DNA of 61,736 bases from Acanthaster planci (GCF_001949145.1 NW_019091362.1:9467524-9529259), one strand, 5' to 3'; positions 24,901 to 35,526 are shown, counted from the stretch's first letter. The notes: generated by a model not told the origin, from the letters alone. Numbers and translations: made by a program.

Positions 24901-27213
24901 AAAACTTAAAGACATTAAGCATTAACATGGGCACATGATGGGAAATGTCACTATAAACATGGCATGCATTGGCCGAACATGATAATAAGTTGAATGTGAA
25001 TGTGATGAATGCAATCATGATTACAAACAGATAAATATTCATCATATTCACTACATGTATGTACACACAATTAGGGGGAGTCCAGGACTTTTCAGGTGTT
25101 GTTTTTTTGTACACAAGTTTTATTTTCATCAATGTATTTGAACCACATGGAGTCTTGTTCCTCATCGGTTCCACTTCCAGATATGGACAAAGAGCTTTAG
25201 TTAAGTCACAGAGAAAGTGTAAAGTAAACAATATCTTTTATTATGGAGAACTTTATCAATAATAAACACAAGATACATGTACATGTATACAGTAACAGGA
25301 CAGTTGACTTGGGCTTGAAATTTTTAGTGATGTGTGAAAGATCACTGAAGCATAGTTTTCAATAAATAGCTACAAAAATAAGGGACCAAGTCTGTCAGGT
25401 GTCATTTGGAGTCTGTTCGTGTGTTTGACAAGGTCTTTTGATAACATTTGATTGAAACAACATATGTGGTTTATGCACTTGTTATTTGCATCTTGCCCCC
25501 CCGAGCACCATCCATCAATCTGATGCACATGCATACACCATATGTGCACAGTTGCGCAACAGCACTCGAATACAAAAGGGCTGTTCGGCACCAGTGTGAC
25601 ATCGATTTTTGACAAAAAAACAACTTCCATTTTCTTCCTGAAATTCTAAACTTCCAAATAAACACCATATGTTTCATCAACTCCTTATAATGTTTTGGGG
25701 GATTTTCAACAGAAAAATGCAAATTTCTGTTACCCTTTTATAGTCTTCACAAACCAAAACAAGGCTTGACATAGACCCGTAAACAAAATCCGGACGAAAA
25801 CTCCTCCGTCGTATACTGGGCCCTGTCCCCATTCATAGGGATTTCTTTCGAAAAAGATATCCGGGAGCATAACTAAACATCCCCTTGATTTTATGAGCTG
25901 AAATTGCACCGGTATATTCACTACTTACGGTATAAACTATCCGCAAGGTTGTTAATTGTAGAAAACGCGCCTTTTCTTCATTTGAGGGAAAAAATTTGCC
26001 TTTTTTTGCCGTTTTCCCACTCCAGACGAAGTTTGTCCCACTTGCACAAAAGCGACGGCTGTTTTGTCACTTTCGTGTTACAGAGAGCGAGTCGCACTAC
26101 CAATGATTTGCCAAAAACAGTGTGTGACTGGACATATTAGCTACGACACAAAACAGCTGTAATTTTCCATGAGTACTTAGATCGACAGGTACTCTCGCAG
26201 ATCTGAATGAGATCCGTAGGTGCTGAAGTCTGGGTGCAAACTAGACAGGCTCTCAAACAGGGGACTATTACTTAAACATACAAAGGAGTCTGTGTAATGT
26301 ACAAGTCAGGCGAAAATTTGTATCGAGTGGGAAAATGGCAAAAAAAGCAACATTTTTTCCTCCAAACGCAGAAAAAGCAAGTTTTCTACTTTAGCTTTAA
26401 ATTAGCAACCTAGCGGATAGTTTAACTCGTAAGTAGTGAACATACCGGTGCAATTTCAGCTCATAAAATTAAGCGGATGTTTAGGTATGCCCCCGGATGT
26501 TCCGGATAAAGTTTTCCAAAGAAATCCCTATTATTTGGGGCACGGCCCAGTATATAATGGAGGAGTATTCGTTGGGCCCTGTTTACGGGTCTAGGCTTGA
26601 CGGTGCTTTAGTCAAATGCCTCGAGTCATACATCAAATGTATTTTAAGCTCTACAAGGTGATTACATCATCGTTCCAAATCCGGTTGAGTCTCACGAGAT
26701 ATTAGGCTTAGACGAGACTATGTCACACGACATAAACAAAGATGGCCGCACACAGTTGTTGCCACAGTGTAAGTGCAGTGGCCCAGATCTTACATTATTT
26801 TCATCATACTTTAAACCCCAGACTCGACACAAACAGACATATCACAAATTTCGGTTCTTCTACAATACAAGTGCTTTTCCAAATATAGAATATGATGCAC
26901 AAAAAGGGCAGAAATCATTGATTGAAAATGCTTCCAGATATAAAATTTAGAGGTGCCGTTTCGCTGGACTCCCAACATAAAAGGCTACAACTGAACGCGG
27001 ACTGAGCAATATGTTCAAAGAGTAGGCCTGCAATGACTGCTCAATTTCTTTTCCCTTTTGTGTTCAGTTTTGAAATACCTCCAAAAATCACAGACAGAAC
27101 TTACAAGACACAAAAAACTAAACTGAATACACTCATAAAATTACCTTATTGGTTGGGATTGAATGAAGGCGTTTGAAAACAGCATGGCAATCGTTCTTAC
27201 TAACTTCAGCCAT
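9883..27213 (-). CDS. ARFGAP2/3: ADP-ribosylation factor GTPase-activating protein 2/3, complete, 13 exons
   Basis: ArfGAP2/3 stimulates GTP hydrolysis by Arf1 on COPI vesicles at the Golgi. I join - strand exons 27145-27213, 24340-24458, 23822-23891, 23195-23326, 19872-20079, 15413-15498, 14511-14656, 13865-13993, 13197-13334, 12672-12797, 12055-12175, 10612-10815 and 9883-9900. All junctions are GT-AG, phases agree throughout, and the total is 1566 nt (521 aa plus stop), matching vertebrate ArfGAP2 length. Residues 24-86 hold the ArfGAP zinc finger (C25-x2-C28-x16-C45-x2-C48) and the catalytic arginine R53 in HRSLGVH. A basic GAKKG repeat region follows (about 220-240), then a charged helix (about 250-310) and ERLGMGFGG. 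Two ISS repeats (S435-G443 and S463-G471) and a DKYGY tail end the protein. The expected Gly in CSG-x-HRS is Ala here. The 52-N gap lies in intron 11 and breaks no exon. Confidence 0.95.
10612..10815 (-). CDS. ARFGAP2/3: ARFGAP2/3 exon 12: second ISS repeat
   Basis: 68 codons: [18 protein letters not shown], then an amphipathic C-terminal helix ([20 protein letters not shown]...ANGLMSSIQ), matching the family's membrane-facing C-terminus. Phase 0 at both ends. Confidence 0.94.
11371..11957. mobile_element. piggyBac-like MITE in ARFGAP intron 11, carrying the assembly gap
   Basis: TTAA occurs at both ends (11371-11374 and 11954-11957). The 20-bp termini are TTAACCACTTCCTGCCGGGG and the reverse complement of the same sequence with one change (CTTCATGCC). 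TTAA duplication and a CC-starting terminus are piggyBac hallmarks. The 52-N gap at 11487-11538 lies inside. No transposase coding is visible. Confidence 0.75.
11487..11538. other. Assembly gap (52 N)
   Basis: Run of N inside the piggyBac-like MITE of ARFGAP intron 11. Exons 11 and 12 join in phase across it, so no coding exon is needed here. Confidence 1.
12055..12175 (-). CDS. ARFGAP2/3: ARFGAP2/3 exon 11: first ISS repeat
   Basis: Encodes [19 protein letters not shown], the ISS (Glo3-type) motif of ArfGAP2/3, ending in phase 0 before GTGAGT. Confidence 0.93.
12672..12797 (-). CDS. ARFGAP2/3: ARFGAP2/3 exon 10
   Basis: Encodes an acidic segment with [20 protein letters not shown]. Phases 2 to 2, agreeing with exons 9 and 11. 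Confidence 0.88.
13197..13334 (-). CDS. ARFGAP2/3: ARFGAP2/3 exon 9
   Basis: Encodes [20 protein letters not shown] (family: VSHSVLSEMQVIEQE), followed by a Ser/Arg-rich disordered part with FFDDYED. Split Arg codon at the donor. Confidence 0.92.
13564..13830. mobile_element. hAT-like MITE (CAAGGGTGGATCC family), copy 1, in ARFGAP intron 8
   Basis: Left end CAAGGGTGGATCCAG; right end is the reverse complement of CAAGGCGGATC-like sequence. The 267-bp element is non-coding and related to the copy at 43404-43638. The flanking 8-mers match only weakly. Confidence 0.6.
13865..13993 (-). CDS. ARFGAP2/3: ARFGAP2/3 exon 8
   Basis: Continues the helix ([20 protein letters not shown]) and contains [10 protein letters not shown], one of the best conserved motifs outside the catalytic domain. 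Confidence 0.94.
14511..14656 (-). CDS. ARFGAP2/3: ARFGAP2/3 exon 7
   Basis: Starts [13 protein letters not shown], the family's signature basic repeat, then an amphipathic charged helix ([20 protein letters not shown]). Ends in phase 2 within a Met codon. Confidence 0.93.
15413..15498 (-). CDS. ARFGAP2/3: ARFGAP2/3 exon 6
   Basis: The acceptor is ...TACTAG, chosen because it keeps phase 1 with exon 5 and yields [14 protein letters not shown], like the family's LLGTSPKASLE. A later CAG would break the frame. The exon ends MGAKKG. Confidence 0.85.
15629..16926. mobile_element. Non-autonomous hAT transposon in ARFGAP intron 5 with perfect 8-bp target duplication
   Basis: The terminal inverted repeats are CAGTGTTCTAGC (15629-15640) and its exact reverse complement (16915-16926). 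The 8 bp immediately outside are identical on both sides: TAGGGGAC at 15621-15628 and 16927-16934. An 8-bp duplication with a CAG...CTG terminus defines the hAT superfamily. Length 1298 bp; I see no transposase motif. Confidence 0.9.
17277..19229. mobile_element. DNA transposon with BED-finger-like exon in ARFGAP intron 5
   Basis: The ends TAAGGGCCACTTGCAAA (left) and its reverse complement (19213-19229) match. Further in, both arms share AGTTACTATCTCGCC-type sequence. GC-rich palindromes based on CTCGCCACGGCGAG recur inside the left end (17310-17400) and again near 19176. An exon-like stretch on the - strand (18270-18450) encodes a zinc finger. I find no clear target duplication, so the superfamily is unassigned; hAT-like is the best guess. 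Confidence 0.7.
18270..18450 (-). CDS. Exon-like fragment encoding a BED/C2H2-type zinc finger, probably transposase-derived
   Basis: Flanked by acceptor TCTTTAG and donor GTAAGG; 181 nt, one leading base plus 60 open codons. The protein contains [20 protein letters not shown] followed by [10 protein letters not shown], that is C-x2-C-x16-H-x5-H, the spacing of BED-type fingers at the N-terminus of hAT transposases and their domesticated relatives. No ATG opens the frame here and no catalytic domain follows, so it is a fragment or a single exon of a larger element gene. Confidence 0.55.
19872..20079 (-). CDS. ARFGAP2/3: ARFGAP2/3 exon 5: variable linker
   Basis: Encodes an acidic, Ser/Pro-rich linker containing EVDFFKEHS, which matches the DSDFF.EHT motif of vertebrate ArfGAP2/3. 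The acceptor CTTTGCAG and the donor after GAAG fix phases 0 and 1. Confidence 0.88.
21214..22973. mobile_element. DNA transposon relic in ARFGAP intron 4
   Basis: A perfect 26-bp inverted repeat: the left arm starts ACAGGTCAGAATTTTAGCCG and the right arm is its reverse complement (22948-22973). A related CTGACACGCT motif lies just inside both arms (about 21257 and 22929). The word TACAG occurs outside both ends (21208-21212, 22973-22977) but one or two bases out of register. About 1.76 kb; no transposase recognised. Confidence 0.75.
23195..23326 (-). CDS. ARFGAP2/3: ARFGAP2/3 exon 4
   Basis: 44 codons: [20 protein letters not shown] and onwards to [28 protein letters not shown] and the helix that follows are the conserved C-terminal half of the ArfGAP domain. 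Confidence 0.95.
23822..23891 (-). CDS. ARFGAP2/3: ARFGAP2/3 exon 3
   Basis: 70-nt exon continuing the catalytic domain: [19 protein letters not shown], then NANA. The split arginine codon (CG + A) joins it to exon 2. Confidence 0.93.
24340..24458 (-). CDS. ARFGAP2/3: ARFGAP2/3 exon 2: zinc finger
   Basis: Encodes all four zinc-ligand cysteines and the arginine finger ([18 protein letters not shown]). Phase 0 at the start and phase 2 at the end. The Ala in CSA replaces the usual Gly. Confidence 0.95.
25771..26592. mobile_element. Long foldback element in ARFGAP intron 1 with 9-bp flanking duplication
   Basis: Two arms of about 280 bp (25771-26050 and about 26310-26592) are inverted copies sharing TAGACCCGTAAAC tips and long internal matches (for example GCTGAAATTGCACCGGTAT). 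They are separated by about 250 bp. AGGCTTGAC lies directly outside both ends (25762-25770 and 26593-26601). Long terminal inverted repeats with 8-9 bp duplications are seen in Mutator-like, P-like and foldback elements; the family is not resolved. Confidence 0.85.
27145..27213 (-). CDS. ARFGAP2/3: ARFGAP2/3 exon 1 (start)
   Basis: ATG at 27211-27213, then 23 codons ending SIPTNK before donor GTAAGG-type sequence. The family's usual N-terminus (FKRL.S.PTNK) shows this is the true start. Upstream bases (27214-27300) look like a short 5' UTR. Confidence 0.93.
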
Positions 27214-29280
27214 CTTGTTGCAATGCTGACATATGACTCTTCTTGCAGCTTGCTGACGTACGCAGGCTGTTGCGCTTTAAACAGCATTGTTGGGCGATCT
27301 ACGAAATAGTAATAGCTGCTGTTTTGTGCTCGACACCAACCTCGTAGCCAATATCCACGTAAAAAATAGCAGCATAATATACAGCGCCACCAACCGTTGT
27401 ACTTTTTTTCTTTTCAAACAAGGCGGGTCTTTTTTTCTATATATGAGCCAGTGGAACCATCATCTTACAAAACAATAAATAAAGTCCAGTCTTGTCTATT
27501 TAAGACGTCAACGTTTATTTACCATTTATCTGTGATGTTGGCTTAAATTGCTGCCTTGGACTTCCGTCAGATTAGATTCGCAATACATTGACTTGAGACT
27601 TAACATGGAAAAAGACTTGTAAGCTATAGGTTAATGTGGGGAATGACTTGAGACGACTTTTTTGTGGAAAAAAATGAAATTAAATTTTTAATTAATGAAA
27701 AGAATTTACTGAAACAAATGCATCTATGACTTTTTGTGTGCAAAAGTAAACCTACCTGTTTTCATTATAGGTCCTACTGAAATAGCTTCAGAACTGACAT
27801 AGCACACAATGGATACAAATAATGAGACAGACTGGAAAGATCTGTTTTATAGATCATTGTAAGGAAATGCATCGTGTCAATTACGAGGTCAGATTGAAAA
27901 AAAAATGACTCGGGACGTGACTAGAGACAAATAAATCGCGGTGGTGAGAACAGACAGTCCATGCATCCATTGAACAATGTGACACAAAAGTACATGTCAT
28001 TGTCTATCGACTGCTATCTTACTAGTGTCTTCACAATGTAATCTTGAAAGTTAACCTCACTGAAGCGGAACAAAAACTCCGCTCTGCTGTAACGGCCAAA
28101 CATTTTGCTGAAGCGATCGATTGATTTGTAGGCCCAGCTCATTCGGCCCAGTTTAGTAAACGACACTCGCCTGGCGACCGCGACCTGACGATCTCGAGAA
28201 CAAACTGGCATTCGTGTGATGAAAGGAGCCCAGAAATTGCACGGACGACTCCGACGAAACATCTAACACCGTGAAGTCGTGTGTCCTTGGCTCACTTATT
28301 TTTAAACGCATAGCACTCAAACACTCATGGCACTGAGACGGAAAGATCTTACGAGACAAGCCACCCTTCATGGGATAGACAGGAGGCCGGTTTTGTCGTT
28401 CTAGTTTTGTGCTTCAGTAAGTAACGGTGCATTTATGACATGTTACATAGAATAAAAACACTGGCCTTCACCTCAAGTTCATGCTTTGGATAAAGGAAAA
28501 TAGATAGGCCTAAAATATGTCTGATTTTGTGGGTGGTGTTTTCCCCAGATTTTCAAGTTATGATTCATTTAATATTTATTTAACTTATGAAGAGGCGATT
28601 GATTAAAAAGTTACCTTTGCGCGGTTATTGCTTGGCCGGCCTGGCTATTATCAGCGTTTGTTCTCCTGAGCAAGGTCTTAAAATATAGCTGCAATGAATT
28701 TTTTCTGTACACAATTTTTCTGCATCTTTGTACTCTTCTCCGTTGTAAGAGAACCCTTTACACTCCTATTTAGTTACGTGCACTGAAAAGTGCATTTTTT
28801 AAACAATTAAAATTGTCCATGGAACTGAAGGCGCTGTTGCTGTGGCATCATCTGGGGAAGGCATGATTCAGTGCATATGTGTTTCTGTTCAAATTGTGAA
28901 CCCAGAGTTTACTTCAAAAATCAACTCTCACGAGTTTTTCCGTGCGTTCCTGTACAACCCTGACGATGAGGTGGTGTGTGATCCTGCTCCGAGAACAGTG
29001 TTCTTGAGATGTGTTCCCGACATTCGAGCGCGAAAACATGGAACCCGCGCCAAGAACAAGCCACCCGAACTCGACCCATAATTAACTGCAGTGTCCCCAC
29101 GCGCATGAACAAAAGAGATGCTCTTTGAATGCTTCCTCGTCAGCGAATGGGATCGCACTGCTAACCAAAATCACGCGCTCGTCAAGCTTTAGTAGGATAG
29201 GAATGCGCACCTGAGTGACTAGGACACAGCCGCAGCCAGTTACAGCGCCCTCAGTGACAAAAGATTCGATCTAATACCTT
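27214..29280. other. ARFGAP upstream region, non-coding
   Basis: The first 100 bp upstream of the ARFGAP ATG carry a TACGTCAGC (CRE-like) word near 27257, and a CCAAT box lies near 27345. This is compatible with a TATA-less housekeeping promoter. The rest shows no supported gene. Confidence 0.35.
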
Positions 29281-29320
29281 CCGAAATTTCTTTTTTTGTA
29301 AAGAAATTTTTTAAAACGCA

Positions 29321-29368
29321 CGAAATCTGTCGACCCGTTCCAAACGCGCATTGGGTCGACAGATTTCG
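29321..29368. repeat. Short GTCGAC-type palindromic repeat, copy 1
   Basis: CGAAATCTGTCGACCC (29321-29336) is followed 16 bp later by its perfect reverse complement (29353-29368). The right flank (GCCAACGCGTTGCAAGCTCATGGAGG) resembles that of the larger palindrome at 30456-30575, so the two are copies of one family. Confidence 0.65.
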
Positions 29369-30189
29369 CGCATTGTGGTTTGCCAACGCGTTGCAAGCTC
29401 ATGGAGGCGCACTCTTGTGAAACGCCAGTATTCCAAGCTACGCTGGAAGTCACTCAACCAATTCTTGGTAAAGAGTATGTATACCTATATTGGTCTAGGC
29501 ACAGTCAGAGTGTTAGTGGGAAGCGAGCCGTCATGTGGCTTACGTCGTTGCATATAATTGGCCTACAATTTTCTCCAATGCCCTGAACGTGAGTTGTTTT
29601 TTTGGGGGGGAGGGGGGTTGCGATGTGGTATCAATCTATCCTTTTTCCTGCTAAGTTCCTTAAAAGTTTGTCCCTCTTTAAGTTTTGGAAATAAAAAATG
29701 TGAATGCAAAATAATTTTCTTTAAAAACACGGGTCCAAAATCATTTTATTAGTCAGATAAAAAATGATTATAGCTTGTTCACCACTTGATATAATGTTCT
29801 AGTCCTGGTTTGCACAGGCCTCTATCTTGCTTTTCTACCATTCAGAGCAATGTAACAAAACTGAGGATTGAAGGAAAAATAATCTGTTCCCTCCTATCAG
29901 TAGGTGAAGCTGTCTAATTAGTTTGCAACTATGTTCCACGGCAACTTCGAGAACGACGATTAATCCGCTAATTCGGTGAGGGCGCCCTCTGTATTATTTG
30001 CGCAAGGCGCTGGGAAGGGCAGATGCCTTTCAAGAAAAATTAATTGTGAAAGAAATACGTCACAGCTACAAACTCATTACTTGCTGTTCTGATTCCGTCA
30101 TGTACACTCACCCAGTGTGCACGTATCACGCGCATGCCCACGCACACATATTGGCCCGGTGTATGTTTTTTTTTCTTTTTTTTTTTAAA

Positions 30190-30400
30190 TAACACGCTGG
30201 TGGAATCCGACTTGAATAAACTTCATCATGAATTTGGGGATTTTTCCAAAAGAAAGTATAGTCCAGCATTTCAACAGCGGAAGCCGCCACGAGCATGAAG
30301 ACTAGTCTCCTCTCATGAAAGATTTCCCAAAGAAAAGTACATGGTGCAGCAGGGCCAGCTGTGTTTAAAAAAATTACGCGGCTCTGGTTCAAAATTAATG
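30190..30400 (+). repeat. Repeat segment Y, copy A
   Basis: Begins AACACGCTGG...CCGACTTGAATA and includes GCATGAAGACTAGTCTCCTCT. Diverged but clearly related to 35527-35756 (segment Y, copy B), same strand. Confidence 0.6.
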
Positions 30401-30455
30401 AACTCTATCCAATGAGTTCCCGTCAAAATTACGGGCAATTCCAAATAGTGCGCAG

Positions 30456-30575
30456 CCAAGAGTTCGCAACGCGCTAACCAATCACAATGTGCGAAATCTG
30501 TATAGCCAAAGCGCGCTTAGACAGGGTCGACCGATTTCGCTTGTTGTGATTGGCCGACGCGTTGCAAACTCTTGG
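30456..30575. mobile_element. 120-bp palindromic MITE-like repeat, copy 2 of the GTCGAC family
   Basis: The arms CCAAGAGTTCGCAACGCG... and ...CGCGTTGCAAACTCTTGG are inverted copies; both contain CCAATCACAA and GCGAAATC. The core shares GCGAAATCTGT and GTCGACC with the copy at 29321-29368. Confidence 0.7.
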
Positions 30576-30707
30576 AGGTTATGCATTCCGAAATAGGGCT
30601 TTGGAATGAGCAAAGTACAGTTTCACTTCGTCGAGACGAATTAAGGGTGTGCTTTCGTCTGAGTCCGAAATTTCACATAATGCAGTGACAAGTAGTCCGA
30701 GCGTTTT

Positions 30708-30905
30708 TTGCCCCATGACCCCCGAACTGGACCAAGAGAGGGAGTAAGTTTCTTAGCAAAGGAGGCTCGTAAGGTCGGAACTGCACTTCGTTGGTTCACA
30801 AATGACTATGAAATGCACACGTTACGGTCGCGTCGCTACCAGCAAAAGGAACACTACCAACTAGCATGGCTTTTTTCAACCGATGAAGGAGTGCTTCTGC
30901 TCGAA
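30708..30905 (+). repeat. Repeat segment X, copy A
   Basis: Contains CTGGACCAAGAGAGGG, TTCTTAGCAAAG and GTGCTTCTGCTC. Aligns over about 195 bp with 35252-35445 (segment X, copy B), same strand, visibly diverged. Confidence 0.65.
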
Positions 30906-33900
30906 GTGTATATAAATCGTAATAATAATTTTAATAAAAGACTTACAGCGTACGAAAAGCAAAGACCCTTCGCGCCTTTGTTAGGTAGGTTTGTATACGC
31001 GATCATATGATTACTACACTGGAACCCATTCCAGTGACAGTAACTTCTCAAACTCCATGCGCAAAGATTCCAGCGTATCCCATCGACCAAAGCGACCAAC
31101 CGGCGTGAGATGCGTGGGTGCGTCGCGTCTGGACCAGACAATAAAGAACTGCACATTATCTAATCGGAGAATGGAAAGGGGCAGTCTATGGCCAGTGCCA
31201 GCATTCACAAGGGCCAAGCTATTGCCCCTCTCGCTCCCATGTTCACCCCAACCGGTGGGTGGTGCCTTTGGACCCTTCTCTTGTCTGGCACTCCCGATGG
31301 ACATTCACAATCGATACGAGCGCGTTCCGCTAATCCGTTTCGTGGGGGACAGAAGATCTGATGAGAACTCTAATTCTCGCTTATGAATTATAATCCTCGA
31401 CGGCACGCGACGAGACAAAGGGCCCGTGAGGGGGTCGTACCCAGCTATTGGTTTTTACAGAGCCATTATTGACGAAAGGATGAGCTGGCAGATAAAGCCC
31501 TCATCTCTTACTGTTTTGTGTTATGCTGGTATATCGACTAGGCCAACTTCTGTGGAGATAAGAATGGAAATTCGATTTACTTTTCCGCTATATTCAGAGT
31601 GGCAGACCCCCACGGAACAGAATTGTCAACGAGATGAAGCGTTTAGGCACTAAAAACTGCACATGTCTTAAGTAAACAAACTTGAGCCAGGTGAAATGAG
31701 TCTTGTCGCATAAAAGCCATCTTACTCCAAAACGACAATGGAGACTGTAAATAAAGATACGATAATTTTTTCAGAAGTTTAAGTTTTCCCCAGTCAAAAC
31801 TGCATCGGTCGCGAAGGTATCCTGAATCATTGACAGTGTCCTAAAGAACGAATTAATTGTTGCAAAAAGCCTCGCGCCAGAAGCTATTTTGTTCCGGTTC
31901 CTCCCGGATCCTAAGTTGGCACCTGTCAATTTTACACAACCATGAGTGTCCCGAGACGGTTAATGGAAACCTGGCAGCCACCTGTGACTTGGGAAATCGT
32001 GTTTATTGTCAGTGATGTCTGGAGACACTTTTGTAATTTCAAAGAAAGGGCTGTCCAATTATAGCACCATCATAGCGCTGTCAACTTACACCCCCACGCG
32101 TCATGGACTCAATCGATGTTTGTCATGTTCCCGGACCTTCAATTTGCTAGGTCGGGTCAGTATCCCCGCCCCCGCATGGGTTCCATCGGCACCAGATACG
32201 TTGTCTCAGTAAGCATCAAGAATTCTGTTACTTCAAGCTGAGATGGCTCCGGACTTGCACCAAACACATTGTGAAACCAAGTCCTTTATACGCTCAAGAC
32301 TTTTATTTTCTATTGGCTAAAGTTTTGATGTAAATATCGTGAAGCGTCGACGAGTGACCGAACAACAAATCCCAAACGAACAATGACACTGCATGCGTCT
32401 GGGGCCATGTTTATCGGTAACTTTGGCCGATAATGATGAGCATTGCATCGACTTATATAGTCAGTCTGTTGTCGTTTTTCAAGTCTTAACAAGGCAAGTA
32501 AAAAACCAGTCCGTAGATGACCTAGATGCGCACATTGTTCATTTACATGTCGGACTTCCAAATGCATTGCAGTAAACGCACGCTGATTGGCCACAATATG
32601 TAGGTCAGTGGGCGGTGATATGCATTATTATTCTATTGTTCACATCTAATAGTTTGCTTAGGAGGGTTTCGTTTAAGTTTCATTATCAAGAGTTGATCGG
32701 CCACTTCTATCGCGAAGTAGCACTATACAGCCACAGATTCCTTTGGTGGACAGACAAAGGAAGAACTTTCTAGCTATGAACTTTCCAAGTTTTCACCGTC
32801 CCGGAAATATAACTTCCAATAGGACAGAGCCGGTCATCCTTCTCGCATCAACGATCAGCGGAAGTGAACAAGACAAGGGCCATATTATATGCAAAATGGG
32901 TACTATTCGTCTATGATCAGCATACGATACACGTGAATCAGACTGAAACCTGACTTTCAAAAGCCAACCACGTGGATAGAGGACCTTTTAGAGAAAATAC
33001 ATGAAGCGCGATAACGCTGTGGGTCGACAACAATGCACTATGACTTTCTCCTCGCCAAATTGTTAAACAGGTAGTCCTAGATTTTCTTGGTCCGACCACA
33101 AGTATAGTACATTTAAGAATACGTCATGTTAATCAAACAAAGCACAATTGCTCCTATAAGTTATGTACCACCGAAATCCGTGAAATGTTAACAGATAGGT
33201 AGAAATTAATAGATGAAATTTGGATTTTAGTATAGCTTCGAAAAAAATTGTCATTTGAACGATTTCTTCAAAATTACATTACATTAATTTTGATCAAATT
33301 TCTGGGACTTATTAGCTCGATCTTGGTTGTTTTCTCCCTCGGTGATGGCCTTTAATCTTCCCCTCGTGAGGGGGGGGGGGTAAACACTAATCCTGGATTT
33401 AATTATGAACCGGAACCGCCAGTCTTTTAAGGAAAACACTGTTTTGAACTCAAAAGTCCTACAAGCTTGTGTAAGTGTACAGGAGACCAACATTGTTGAA
33501 TTCATTCATTGAAAACTGCGGGAAGTGAAACAGCGTGATGCGCTTCTCCTGTGAAGCACAATGTGCAGAGTTAATGTGTCATGGAGCTGAGAACTGACTA
33601 ATGAATGAATCTTTCATAGTTCCACACACAATATCACTTTTGGTTAGTCGACATGCCTTGGTGTCGTTTCTAACCCCTAATTGCGCGACAGTATACGTCA
33701 ATGAAGTCGTCTTCTATTGGTTGGCGAGAAAGTTGTATTTATGCGCGCGCACATCACACAGACAGTGGTAGCGGGCGGGATGAGTGAGGAATAATCAGAG
33801 GTCCAAACTCAAGCTGACAAAGGTGAAAATCATTTCAATCATTGTGCAACAATGAGTGATAACTCCAACTTGCACTAAATGCATTCAGATAAGTGTCCCT

Positions 33901-35251
33901 TGCTTGTAATAGAGCCTGAAAGTTGACCCCTGATGGCGCGCTTCCGGAGCCCTTGGACAGGAAAAAAACGTGCAAAGATTTTAGAATTTGTAATATTTTT
34001 TGTTCAGTTACTTCTTAAAAACCCAACTCGGAAAAGAGGCTTTGGAAAATGTTTGCTAGTATATCAATTTATAGAAACTGAAAATTCACCTGACCTAAAA
34101 CAGAAATACCCTGCCAAAAAATGACCCATCACTTCCGAAAATCTAAAATACATGAAGAACAGTGCAATGCGGCAGTCTCGTACAGAGATTAATATTTACG
34201 GTTTAAAATTTTATGCTGGTCCGTCGGTAAAAACCGAAATAAAAACAGATCAAAATATTTTAGACACTCTTGTAATTTATAAGTAGCAAACTTAAAGCAA
34301 TATTCTACTTCAATTACGAAATATTCTTATCTTTTATCTAACCTTTGTTGACAACAAGCGCGTGATGTCAACTAAACGGAATCTGGAACCCATCCACTGC
34401 AAGTAGGTAAATCTATGCAACGTTGTACAATCTCGTTTTCACGTAGCACGGGCAGTGAAAACAAACTTGCATGTACATTGAAGCCTAGGTACGATATCGC
34501 CGGAAGTGAAAGGTCGTTTAGAAAATTCGTTTGTTACTTATCTCAATGTAATTTTCCTAAATATTACTTTTGGAAGACAAAGGTAAAATTCCAACATGAG
34601 TGTTTCATGGGGTGGTTTCATTTAGGAATTATTCTTCCAAAAATTATCGAACGTGATAGGACGGCTCAACGTAAAATTCCCATAGGAGGACCGCGCGAGG
34701 GTTCCGAAAACTCGCTACGTGACTTTTACTTTCAGGCTCTATAATGCAGAAAGCCTTTATCTGTGATCTTTTCATTGTTCTGCCCAGAAATATGCAATAA
34801 TTTTGTGATGTTGATGTGGCAATCCAAATAACACTCTGAGTATAGGATTTTACAGCACTTCTCTACTCACCAAGTACCACCCAATCAAGCCAACGGTAGT
34901 TTGCAGGCATCTTAGACGATGGGATGTCGGACATCACAACAAGCCTGAAACATTTTATAGCTCCATGCTGTGTCGTAGTTAGCAACCACTACGCAGACAC
35001 CTAATAACAAAAAAAATTTTCCAGGATATAAAATATAAAACCCTCAAACTTGACAGACAACGTCTGCGATACACCGGTACGAAAGGTTCTGATCATGAAT
35101 CACAGAAAGGTTTGTTTTAAAATTCCATCATAAGCCCACCTTGAAAGTTTAGCGCGCTGTTGATCGACTTCGGGTACGTAGTAACGTAATTTTCAGTTCA
35201 AGATAGCCCATGGTAAAACCAACTGCCAAAGTCCTGTAGCTTGCTATTTTT
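30906..35251. other. Gene-poor stretch
   Basis: No supported gene. A CCAAT box followed by a TATTTATG word and CG-rich sequence lies at 33716-33755, which could be a + strand promoter, but no coding exon follows that I can defend. A poly-G run sits at 33368-33380. Confidence 0.4.
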
Positions 35252-35445
35252 TTCCCAATGGGCCTCAAGCTGGACCAAGAGAGGGCGCTATTTTCTTAGC
35301 AAAGTAGGTCCTTTGGTCAGGACTGAACTTTACTGGTTCACAAACGACCACAAAATGCACTTGTCACGATCGCATCACTAGCAACAAATTTAACGCTCCC
35401 GACCAACGCGGCTCTTTTCAAGCGATTAGAGGTGCTTCTGCTCTA
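35252..35445 (+). repeat. Repeat segment X, copy B
   Basis: Partner of 30708-30905. Here X precedes Y; at the other locus Y precedes X. Confidence 0.65.
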
Positions 35446-35526
35446 GGCGGAAAATGGCGCCGTGCTTCAACTGTTACTGCGGATATTGCTGCAGCACAGT
35501 TATCGCGCTCCTGAATGCTATTTTTT

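Noticed and set aside
24707-25231. 174-codon ORF on the - strand in ARFGAP intron 1
   Set aside because: Low-complexity hydrophobic composition, no recognisable domain, and no splice-phase need for it.
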